Shown in pieces: positions 46,342 through 53,909 of a stretch of 64,000 nucleotides of DNA. This stretch comes from Acholeplasma equifetale ATCC 29724 (lineage in GTDB: Bacteria > Bacillota_I > Bacilli_A > Acholeplasmatales > Acholeplasmataceae). The notes under the pieces are model-generated. The model was given only the letters and a program-made list of their open reading frames with translations, was not told the origin of the DNA and ran no database searches. Within the stretch, counting starts at the first letter, position 1; every line of letters begins with the position of its first letter. Location: positions 23,008-87,007 of the forward strand of contig NZ_JHXL01000005.1 in NCBI RefSeq assembly GCF_000687735.1. The letters run 5' to 3'. The translations under genes and the position numbers were made by a program.

Positions 46342-47550
46342 TCATTCCTTAAACTTTAACATATGTCCCATCTTATCTTTTTTAGTCTTTAAATATTCAA
46401 CATTTCTTTCGTTATGATTAAGTTGAATTGGTTCTCTTGATGTAATTTCAATACCATATCCGGTTAAACCTGAAAGTTTAAGTGGATTATTGGTCATAAG
46501 CTTAATTTTCGTTACACCTAAATCAGATAACATTTGAGCACCGATACCATAATCTCTTAAATCTTCTGGTAAACCTAAGGCTAGGTTTGCTTCTACGGTA
46601 TCTAAACCTTGGTCTTGAAGGTGATATGCTTTAATCTTATTGATTAAACCAATGCCTCTACCTTCTTGACGTAAATAAACTAAAACACCTTTTCCGGCTT
46701 TTTCTATTTTTTCTAATGCTGCTTCTAATTGCTCACCACAATCACATTTCATCGAACCAAATGCATCACCTGTTAAACATTCTGAATGCACTCTAACTAA
46801 TACTTCATCTCCAGGTTTAATATCACCTTTAACTAATGCAACATGATGCTCACCACTTATTGCATTTTCATATCCAACAATTTTAAAATTACCAAATTTT
46901 GTTGGAAGATTCGCTTCAGCAGAACGTTTCATGAAATTTTCACTTTGTTTTCTATGATGTATTAGATTTGAAACTGATATCCATTTTAATACTAGTTCAT
47001 TTTTAAGTTTTTCTAAATCATTTAATAAATACGGTTCGCCATTTTCTTTTAAAATAAGTGCCGTTAATGCAGCAGGAAATACTTTAGCTATTTTAGCTAA
47101 ATCAAGAGCCGCTTCTGTTCTACCCGCTCTTTTTAATACACCACCGTCATGTGTCTGAGTTGGAAATAAAAGTCCCGGTTGAACAAATGAGTTTTCTTTT
47201 GTTTCTTGATCAACTAAAGCCATTACAGTTTGATACATTCTTAAAATTCGATCACCAAATGTATTTTTTAGTGAAAACGATAATACTTGAGCTGTTTGAT
47301 AAGCCATTAATGACTGTTCAAATAGAGCATGAATACCCAATTTTTGAAATCTTTCTTTTGGGGCAACAACTTGAATAATACCTTTTGAGTATTGATCTAA
47401 CATTTTTAATGTTTCGATTGATAATTTTTCTGCAAATACTAATAGGTTACCTGTATTATCTTTATCATAATCATCAACAATGATAATTGGTTTTCCTTCT
47501 TTTAAATCTTCTATGACCTCATCGATTGAGTTAAAGAAATTTTGTATCAT
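46342..47550 (-). CDS. ribBA: RibBA: GTP cyclohydrolase II with a degenerate RibB domain
   Basis: 402 residues. The C-terminal half (about 205-402) is an intact RibA: RVHSECLTGDAFGSMKCDCGEQL with zinc cysteines, LRQEGRGIGL and DLRDYGIGAQML. The N-terminal half (1-200) has the RibB fold but its metal ligands are gone: the conserved DDEDRENEGD reads DDYDKDNTGN, and GGHTEA reads AGRTEA; the middle segment is also eroded. So 3,4-dihydroxy-2-butanone 4-phosphate synthesis is probably lost and the domain may be only structural. Downstream of ribD. Confidence 0.93.
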   Translation of the reverse strand: MIQNFFNSIDEVIEDLKEGKPIIIVDDYDKDNTGNLLVFAEKLSIETLKMLDQYSKGIIQVVAPKERFQKLGIHALFEQSLMAYQTAQVLSFSLKNTFGDRILRMYQTVMALVDQETKENSFVQPGLLFPTQTHDGGVLKRAGRTEAALDLAKIAKVFPAALTALILKENGEPYLLNDLEKLKNELVLKWISVSNLIHHRKQSENFMKRSAEANLPTKFGNFKIVGYENAISGEHHVALVKGDIKPGDEVLVRVHSECLTGDAFGSMKCDCGEQLEAALEKIEKAGKGVLVYLRQEGRGIGLINKIKAYHLQDQGLDTVEANLALGLPEDLRDYGIGAQMLSDLGVTKIKLMTNNPLKLSGLTGYGIEITSREPIQLNHNERNVEYLKTKKDKMGHMLKFKE

Positions 47551-47561
47551 ATAATCCCCCC

Positions 47562-48635
47562 TTAAATATTTCCTTCTATTAATATATCTTCATCAAAATA
47601 ATGATATTTTATATTTTTTAATACTTTTGCATCTTTCATTAAGGATACACCCAATCCACCAACTGGTGTTAACGCATCTTTACCACCAATTAGTTTTGGT
47701 GAAATAAATGCGTATACTTTATCAACAATATTTTCATCTAATGAACTACCATGTGTAAACGATCCACCTTCAATAAAAACAGAATCAATTTTTTCTTTAC
47801 CAAGTAATTTCATAAGTTCTTTTAAATTAATTTTATCCATTTGAATTAATCGAACACCGTATTTTATATATTCTTCATTATATCTTTCAGTTACTATCCA
47901 TGTTGGTTGGAGAGTTGCTGTTGTAACAACATAGGAATCAAATGGTGTTTCTAAATTAGGATCAATAATAATTCGAATAGGATTTTTTATTTTTCTATCT
48001 TTCAATCTTACATTTAATTTCGCATCATCATGAATAATTGTTCCAACGCCAACCATAATGGCCATATATTTATTTCTTAATTCATGAACATAATTTCTTG
48101 ATTTTTCATTTGTAATCCATTTAGAGTCTTTTGTGTGGGTTGCAATTTTACCATCTAAAGTCATGGCATATTTAATTGCTACAAATGGCTCTTTTGTTTG
48201 AATATATTTAAAAAATATTTCATTTTGATAGTTAACTTCATCTTCTAGTAAACCATATTCAACTTCAATACCGGCTTCTTCCAATAACTTAACACCTTTA
48301 AAAGATACTAACGGGTTTGGATCAATTTTAGCAATGATAACTTTTTTAATTTTCTTTTCAATAATCTTTAATGCACAAGGTGGCGTCTTACCATAATGGC
48401 TACAAGGTTCTAATGTAACAAACATGGTAGCAGCTTCAACAGATTCACTTGCATTGTTAAATGCATTCACTTCTGCATGAGGTCCACCATAATGTTCATG
48501 ATATCCTTCTCCAATAATTTTTCCATCTTTAACAATTAAAGCACCTACTAATGGGTTTGGATTAACAAACCCTTCGCCTAAAGAAGCTAATTCAATAGCT
48601 CTTTTCATATATTTAATCTTTTCTTCTTTATTCAT
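47562..48635 (-). CDS. ribD: Bifunctional pyrimidine deaminase/reductase RibD
   Basis: 357 residues. The deaminase half has HAEVNAF and PCSHYGKTPPC zinc motifs; the reductase half has VAIKYAMTLDGKIATHTKDSKWIT and IEGGSFTHGSSLDENIVDKV. Catalyses steps two and three of riboflavin synthesis on the RibA product. Both active sites look intact. First gene of a ribD-ribBA-HAD unit. No FMN riboswitch is seen in the 115-bp upstream gap, and ribE/ribH are not in the window. Confidence 0.95.
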   Translation of the reverse strand: MNKEEKIKYMKRAIELASLGEGFVNPNPLVGALIVKDGKIIGEGYHEHYGGPHAEVNAFNNASESVEAATMFVTLEPCSHYGKTPPCALKIIEKKIKKVIIAKIDPNPLVSFKGVKLLEEAGIEVEYGLLEDEVNYQNEIFFKYIQTKEPFVAIKYAMTLDGKIATHTKDSKWITNEKSRNYVHELRNKYMAIMVGVGTIIHDDAKLNVRLKDRKIKNPIRIIIDPNLETPFDSYVVTTATLQPTWIVTERYNEEYIKYGVRLIQMDKINLKELMKLLGKEKIDSVFIEGGSFTHGSSLDENIVDKVYAFISPKLIGGKDALTPVGGLGVSLMKDAKVLKNIKYHYFDEDILIEGNI

Positions 48636-48721
48636 CTATATCCCCTAATCAATCGTATCTTATACATTAATTTTAACAAATTAATGTGTTTTCTCACATC
48701 TAAGTGCATTAAATAAAAAAT

Positions 48722-48750
48722 GAGTTCTGTATATAATTGATACATAACTC
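48722..48750 (-). terminator. Terminator after the ASCH-GNAT gene
   Basis: Imperfect hairpin GAGTT...TATAC / GTATA...AACTC followed on the minus strand by CATTTTTTATTT. Confidence 0.7.
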
Positions 48751-49524
48751 TTAAATATTTATATATTCAAATACACATACTATTCTTTTACCTTCAATAT
48801 ACATTTCATTATGTTTCGGCAAGTCTAATATGCCAATAAGTTTTAATCCTAAATTTTCTAATGTTTTTCTTGAAGGAATATTGTTTGGAGCACATGTTAT
48901 AAATAGTTTATTTAAGCCGTGTTGTAAGCCTACATTAAAAATAAGTTCACATGATCTTTGAGCATATTTATGACCTCTAAAATCTTCTAAAATTGTATAA
49001 CCTATATGCCCACCATATAATAATCCCAGTGTATTTCCTATACGTATATCAATATATCCAATTAAAATTTCAGTGTTATGAAGATATATATGATATTTAT
49101 ATGCTGGGACATATAATTTATCTTTAATACCTAAAACTTTTTGATGTACTTTTAAATCGATAACTTGATCTGTTAAAAAGTTAAAATCTAAAAATTTAAA
49201 ATCTTCTGGATACCAATATATATCTTTGATTCTTAATATGACGATACCTAATTCATCAATTTCTTCTTTTGAATATTCATTTATATCAATTTTAATAGAA
49301 TTTCTTTCTATATAACTTATTAAATCATCGTAGCAGGTCAAAATAATCTTATTTGTGACTTCACATATAATCTCTTTTGATGAATCGTTAATGTTCGTAT
49401 ATAAAATGTAGTCACCAATTTCAATATATTTACCTTTTCTATTATTAATCCATATATCAAAAGTATTTTTATTTAATTGAATACCATCAAACTTATCATT
49501 TGATATGTTTTTTTGATATATCAT
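48751..49524 (-). CDS. ASCH-like domain fused to a GNAT acetyltransferase
   Basis: 257 residues. The first 75 (FDGIQLNKNTFDIWINNRKGKYIEIGDYILYTN) resemble the ASCH fold, a proposed RNA-binding module (F..I..GxKxxElRxND.R...I..GDxI.F.N). The C-terminal part is a GNAT domain: IGYTILEDFRGHKYAQRSCELIF binds acetyl-CoA; NNIPSRKTLENLGLKLIG is the C-terminal signature. The target is unknown; fusion suggests RNA- or translation-related acetylation. Separate from the next GNAT gene by 15 bp. Confidence 0.75.
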   Translation of the reverse strand: MIYQKNISNDKFDGIQLNKNTFDIWINNRKGKYIEIGDYILYTNINDSSKEIICEVTNKIILTCYDDLISYIERNSIKIDINEYSKEEIDELGIVILRIKDIYWYPEDFKFLDFNFLTDQVIDLKVHQKVLGIKDKLYVPAYKYHIYLHNTEILIGYIDIRIGNTLGLLYGGHIGYTILEDFRGHKYAQRSCELIFNVGLQHGLNKLFITCAPNNIPSRKTLENLGLKLIGILDLPKHNEMYIEGKRIVCVFEYINI

Positions 49525-49539
49525 ATCATCCTCAGTAAA

Positions 49540-49980
49540 TTAGTTTATTTTCATTTCTAAAATGATTTCATCTTCATCTTTGATGTTAGTTTCTTTAAAA
49601 CCTAATGATTTATAAAACTTCATTGCAACCTCATTTGTTTCTACACAGCTTAAAGTAATGATGTCAAACTTGTTTGTTGATTTAATCATATCTAAAACTT
49701 GTAAAATAGCTTGTTTACCAAATCCATTTTTTTGATAATTTTTATCAATCATAAAACGCCATATGCTACATTCTTTTTCTGCTTCTTGCCATTCTAACAT
49801 GATGAATCCTACCGGTGTTTCATCATTCATAATAACAAATGGTCTAGCTTTATCTTGATATAACCAAGCTTCTGCTAATGAATAAACATTGGGTGCAATA
49901 TAGTTTTCTTGTTCAGGTAATGGTTTTAATCTTAATACTTTATAAAATGTTTTTTCTGTAATTTGTTCTAAACGTATCAT
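49540..49980 (-). CDS. GNAT-family N-acetyltransferase
   Basis: 146 residues. PVGFIMLEWQEAEKECSIWRFMIDKNYQKNGFGKQAILQVL contains the QKNGFGK acetyl-CoA loop; NEVAMKFYKSLGFKETN is the typical C-terminal motif. The N-terminal ITEKTFYKVLRLKPLPEQENYIAPNVYSLAEAW is shared with spermidine/diamine-type acetyltransferases, so a polyamine substrate is possible but unproven. Confidence 0.88.
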   Translation of the reverse strand: MIRLEQITEKTFYKVLRLKPLPEQENYIAPNVYSLAEAWLYQDKARPFVIMNDETPVGFIMLEWQEAEKECSIWRFMIDKNYQKNGFGKQAILQVLDMIKSTNKFDIITLSCVETNEVAMKFYKSLGFKETNIKDEDEIILEMKIN

Positions 49981-50050
49981 TAAAACACCTCAATATTTTA
50001 TATCTTTTAAATATATTAAATCATATTTTAAAGAAGATTGATACTAAAGA

Positions 50051-50080
50051 AAAAGTCATTCTGTGATAAGAATGACTTTT
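50051..50080. terminator. Hairpin terminator at the end of the RCC1/B-repeat remnant
   Basis: Twelve-bp stem AAAAGTCATTCT / AGAATGACTTTT around GTGATA; minus-strand T-rich tail (TTTCTTTAG). Confidence 0.8.
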
Positions 50081-50099
50081 AAAAACATATGAATTAATT

Positions 50100-50566
50100 T
50101 TATTCTATAGGTATCCAACGAGCATAAAGTGTAATATTGTTCGCTGGCATGATTGTGAAAACATATTTATTGGTAAATAGTCTACCCGTATACCACCCAT
50201 CAAACAGAAACCCTTCCTTGTTGATTATATAAGCCTCTATATTTTCATTATACATATATGTTTTTTGATAAAATGAATCAACTTTCACATAAACATAAGA
50301 TATATCTTCGGGACTTTTTTGATTTTCGGTCGTACCATCGCTTAATTCGCCATTAAGGTTGTATCCCCATGTAAAGAGTCTTCCTTTGGATGTTAATGCT
50401 ACTGAATAACCATTACTTAAAACAACATCAATAATTATTTCATTATCATCAAGAATTACTTGATTTAATGTGTCAACATGACTGTATGTATTATATGTAA
50501 TCGTATATGTGGTAAAACAGTTACAGGGATACCATTTAGCACCCCTGTGTGATTTTTAGCATCCTT
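50100..50566 (-). pseudogene. 3-prime remnant of a surface protein with RCC1-type and B repeats
   Basis: An open frame without start codon, from just after a TAA near 50567 to the stop at 50100. It encodes VVLSNGYSVALTSKGRLFTW, GYNLNGELSDGTTENQ, a typical RCC1-like repeat, then VKVDSFYQKTYMYNENIEAYIINKEGFLFDGWYTG...LYARW, an InlB-type B repeat that ends such proteins. The 62-residue ATG-started piece at 50100-50288 is only its tail. The N-terminal part is missing, presumably deleted when the MATE-gene block was joined at about 50570. Confidence 0.8.
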
Positions 50567-50574
50567 TTAAACAA

Positions 50575-51888
50575 TTATATTAGTTTTATATTTTTACTTC
50601 TAAGCATCCAAATAAACATGCCATAAGTTAACAAACTATCAAATGCAATACCTGCAGCAAACATGATTGCTATTAACATTAATGTTGGTTGATAAACACC
50701 AGTGACATACAGCACAAACAAAGTACCATAGAAAACAGAATTTATGATGACTGACTGAAACAACATATATTTCGTCTTACCAATACCATAAAAGATACTA
50801 TCGATTACGTTGTTATAAGCAAATAAAACATAGAATCCAATACTCACCAAAGCTATATTAAAAACATCAGTATAATTATTTAATTGTAATACGTCTCTTA
50901 AAAATGGTTTCCATAACGGAATAGATATTGCCCAGAGGATTACAATGATCGTTGTTATGCCAAAGTATCCCAATGTCTTATCTTTTATTGCCGAATCACT
51001 TTCACCACAATCACGTTTTACTAATTCACCAAGTTGGAGTACTGGAAGTAATAGCCAACCCCATATAAAATTGTTAGCAACCCAAAATGTGCCTTGCTCT
51101 CCAACAACATTGACCATTCTAATTACCATAAACATAAAAGCAATATTTCTAACAAAGCTTTCTAATCCGGATATCCCACCAATTTTAAAAAGATCTTTGA
51201 TCCACCCAAAGTTTAATTTTTGTTTAGAAAAAACATTGATATCTTCTTTTCTCAATATAAAATAAACCAAAACCATCAAGAACAGATTCACAATGATGTT
51301 GGAAAATGCAATACCATTCACACCAAGATTTAAAGAAAAACTCAAGCTTGAAACGAAGAAAACATCGACTAAAACTGTTAATATCATTTGCAGGCCTAGC
51401 AAATAATAAATATATTTATCCTTATTAATGACCACCAAGGTTACAAGTGAAAACTTAACTAGCGTCATAAAAATTGCTGCAACAGTTTCTAATCTAATGT
51501 ATGTAGCTGTTTCATTAATAAGTGCTGTGTCTTGTGCCATTATATTTATTAAAGGTACTGCAAACACAACGATTAGCATTGATAATATGGAGTATATTGC
51601 ACCTGTAAAAATGATTCCCGTTCTAATTTTATTCTCAAGGTCAAGTCTATTTTTAATAGCCATGCCTATGAAATAAAATAGCGGCAATATGAGTGCTTCT
51701 TGTAGTATCTCATATAATAAATTCACCCATGATAACTGACTGGCAATATTGAATCCCCAATCACCGGGTAATTGCCCTATTAAAAATATTCTTACTGTCG
51801 TATATACAGTAGGAATTAAACCAAGTAAAAGTAATGCAAGAAGTAATCGAAAATTAATCTTTTTCATTGAATCAAAAATTCTGTTCAT
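50575..51888 (-). CDS. MATE-family efflux transporter
   Basis: 437 residues with about 12 transmembrane helices, in two related halves. Features such as LSWVNLLYEILQEALILPLFYFIG and GGISGLESFVRNIAFMFMV in the second half match the MATE fold. MATE proteins export drugs or toxic metabolites in exchange for Na+ or H+. It is 11 bp downstream of a decayed gene behind an attenuator-like leader, so drug-inducible expression is plausible. Substrate unknown. Confidence 0.85.
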   Translation of the reverse strand: MNRIFDSMKKINFRLLLALLLLGLIPTVYTTVRIFLIGQLPGDWGFNIASQLSWVNLLYEILQEALILPLFYFIGMAIKNRLDLENKIRTGIIFTGAIYSILSMLIVVFAVPLINIMAQDTALINETATYIRLETVAAIFMTLVKFSLVTLVVINKDKYIYYLLGLQMILTVLVDVFFVSSLSFSLNLGVNGIAFSNIIVNLFLMVLVYFILRKEDINVFSKQKLNFGWIKDLFKIGGISGLESFVRNIAFMFMVIRMVNVVGEQGTFWVANNFIWGWLLLPVLQLGELVKRDCGESDSAIKDKTLGYFGITTIIVILWAISIPLWKPFLRDVLQLNNYTDVFNIALVSIGFYVLFAYNNVIDSIFYGIGKTKYMLFQSVIINSVFYGTLFVLYVTGVYQPTLMLIAIMFAAGIAFDSLLTYGMFIWMLRSKNIKLI

Positions 51889-51899
51889 TAATTCCCCTC

Positions 51900-52825
51900 C
51901 TAAAAAATAGGTAATCCAAGATGATTGTTGTAGTCCTCTATTTTTTCCGAAACTAACTTTTCAAAATACTGATCATAATTCCATCTTGATGTTTCTATGT
52001 TCTCTTTAAATACACATTCGCATAGTTTTTCGAAGAATTTAGTTAAGTCTGAAAACATGCTTTCAACAAAATCGAGATCTATATTGAGAATGTTCATTGC
52101 CATATCACCATTCTTAAATTCGTGATCTTCAATAAGCATTTCAGGATATTTTTGAATTTTATTGTACAAGTCAAGGGAGTTATGTTTTAAAAAATGCCAT
52201 ATGTTATATAGACGATCATACTTCTCATTATAATCATTTTCAGAAAGTTGAACATTCGCTTTACCTTGAATAAATGCATCTAGTTCATTTCTTGAAAACC
52301 TTATATTTTGATATCCATTCAGTGTCATAACTTTTAGTGTTATAGCTTCTATAGATGAAACGTATTGATGAATAAATTGAATCACAAGCGAGTAAATAAC
52401 TTTACTGTACTGATGTTCTCGTTTCAAGCCATCTATTCTACCGTATACCTGAAGTTCATCATATTCCATAATTCCAGTTTGCATAAAGTATCCTATACGA
52501 GCATCATCTTCAGCCTCACGGGGTGTTCTTATTTTTTGATAACTGGCATCAATTCTTCATTCCATGCTTTTCTTTGTTTCTCTATTGCATCTCTAAAAAT
52601 ATTCACCATATAATCATGTCTTTTAACTCTTTCAGGTAAATAATATACTGTTTTCCGTGGTTTATTTATTACATTGTATATGTCTTCATCTAGGTAGCAA
52701 GTAACCATCATACGCTTAACATCAATTCTTGTTCTACCATTTTTAACCAACAGCCCATAATACTCTTTGTTGTACATGGCATATTTTTCTTAATTTCTAA
52801 TTTGTCGTTTACTGTTTTTTTTCAT
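51900..52825 (-). pseudogene. Unknown gene broken by an in-frame TAA and a one-base shift in an A6 tract
   Basis: Best start is ATG 52825 after AGGGGG, giving MKKNSKRQIRN then TAA (52790-52792) and, in frame, EKYAMYNKEYYGLLVKNGRTRI...IEKQRKAWNEELMPVIKK ending at 52529. At the A6 run (52532-52537) a minus-1 step or an extra A joins it to IRTPREAEDDARIGYFMQTG and the frame 51900-52484 (EYDELQVYGRIDGLKREHQYSK...YDRLYNIWHFLKHNSLDLYNKI). Whole product about 305 residues, mostly helical, family not recognised; RLYNIWH is an RX5H motif that only loosely recalls HEPN RNases. It is followed by the MATE gene. Confidence 0.65.
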
Positions 52826-52837
52826 ATTTCCCCCTAA

Positions 52838-53057
52838 GAAAAAAGAAAGGCAAGGTTTTATCCTTGCCTGTCCAACACTTTAAATTTGGACTTTTAAAGT
52901 ATTAGTTGCAAGGTACTGACACCACTCTGTGAGGCTTCATCTATGATTCTGAATCGCACTATAGGTATTGTCAAGAATACGTTTCTTAGACATTGCTTTC
53001 TATCCGAAGACTTTGTGCCTTGCATAGAAATATACAACCAAGTTTAATTATTGTCAA
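52838..53057 (-). promoter_or_regulatory. Attenuator-type leader with mutually exclusive hairpins
   Basis: Minus-strand promoter TTGACA (53052-53057), 17 bp, TATATT (53029-53034). The RNA start carries arm A TGCAAGG (53018-53024), which pairs with arm B CCTTGCA (52907-52913). Arm C GGCAAGG (52862-52868) and arm D CCTTGCC (52849-52855) form a terminator with a T-rich tail (52838-52848). B can pair with C instead, destroying the terminator. A further switch lies between: ACTTTAAA/TTTAAAGT (8 bp) versus GTCCAA/TTGGAC. Layout fits ribosome- or ligand-controlled attenuation of the downstream gene and MATE exporter. The rest of the 52826-53324 gap holds the leader peptide and a terminator. Confidence 0.75.
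52937..52993 (-). CDS. Putative 18-residue leader peptide
   Basis: ATG 52993 to TGA 52937 encodes MSKKRILDNTYSAIQNHR inside the A-B domain of the leader. A weak GGA lies 9 bp upstream of the ATG. The stop is 23 nt before arm B, so a ribosome stalled late in the frame could keep A and B apart and favour the B-C antiterminator. Such peptides control erm, bmr and tet resistance genes; here the inducer is unknown and translation is unproven. Confidence 0.5.
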   Translation of the reverse strand: MSKKRILDNTYSAIQNHR

Positions 53058-53118
53058 AATCGCTTGGTTATTTTGATTATAAATGAAGCTTTTTAATTTT
53101 ACAATGTACTGTTGGTTC

Positions 53119-53156
53119 AAAAAAATAAAAGATGCCTCAAATAACGAGGACATCTT
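53119..53156 (-). terminator. Terminator downstream of the helicase-coiled-coil operon
   Basis: AAGATG...CTC / GAG...CATCTT hairpin (53129-53156) followed on the minus strand by TTATTTTTTT. It lies about 170 bp past the coiled-coil gene; the sequence between is AT-rich without a gene. Confidence 0.75.
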
Positions 53157-53324
53157 CTATTTTAAAGGGCCTTTATATATAACCTTAAATTTATATTTTT
53201 GTTCTTAAATTATACCTCTACTATATGAATCTTATGAATTCAATATATCAAAACAATATTTTATTTTAAGTGTCTATTTTTTAAAAAAACAACTCAATCT
53301 CAACTCATTTTTTACATTCAAATA

Positions 53325-53909
53325 TTATTTACTGTTTTTATTATCATTTAAGAAATTACTTTGAACATTTCCTAGTTTACCTAAAACTTTATTGATGAGT
53401 TTATTATTTGTTTTAACTTCATTAATCAACTCATCATATTTACTTACAATTTCAGCACTATTAGCTATTTTACCAAAACGTTCTATACGACTATTTAATG
53501 TTTTTTGATCATTTTCTAATCTATTCATGATTTCTCTTACCGTTCTATTGAGTCTTTCGGTTGTTTCAGTTTCTTTTTTAACCATATTTTCAAATGATTG
53601 AAATCTTTGTTCATAGGTTTCAATCATTTCAACAAATAAATTTCTTTGATTTAAGATTTTTATGATATCATTATTAATTTTTTCAATGGTTGATTTTAAT
53701 TCTTTAGCGGTTTGCTGATTTTTTTCTTCAAATTCTAATAGTTTTTTATTCGAAAGAACTTCTTTAAATTTACTTTCAACATCTACCGCTGCTATAGATA
53801 GATTTTTAGTTACTTCTTTAAGTTTTCCAATTTCACCAATAGCTTCTTCCAACTTTGTGTATGCATCTTCTATCGATTTAACAATTAAATCTAATTCATC
53901 GTTCTTCAT
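53325..53909 (-). CDS. Coiled-coil protein of unknown function
   Basis: 194 residues, almost entirely predicted coiled coil (residues 5-170) with regular heptads and no signal peptide or membrane segment. Two polar breaks (about 45-60 and 115-125) could be hinges. Not recognised. The start, after AGAGGG, overlaps the end of the SF1A helicase gene by 14 bp, so it is translationally coupled and probably an adaptor or structural partner of that helicase. Last gene of the operon. Confidence 0.75.
   Translation of the reverse strand: MKNDELDLIVKSIEDAYTKLEEAIGEIGKLKEVTKNLSIAAVDVESKFKEVLSNKKLLEFEEKNQQTAKELKSTIEKINNDIIKILNQRNLFVEMIETYEQRFQSFENMVKKETETTERLNRTVREIMNRLENDQKTLNSRIERFGKIANSAEIVSKYDELINEVKTNNKLINKVLGKLGNVQSNFLNDNKNSK

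Noticed and set aside
48636..48750. FMN riboswitch before ribD
   Set aside because: None of the conserved RFN-element sequence or multi-stem layout is visible in this short AT-rich gap.
41401..52825. Stop codons TAA/TAG in several genes suggested a code in which they mean Gln
   Set aside because: Intact genes throughout the window end with TAA or TAG and contain no internal ones; only decaying accessory genes are affected.
53129..53156. CRISPR-like repeat or small RNA near 53.1 kb
   Set aside because: Only one copy exists; it is better explained as a terminator hairpin. No CRISPR array or cas gene is present in the window.
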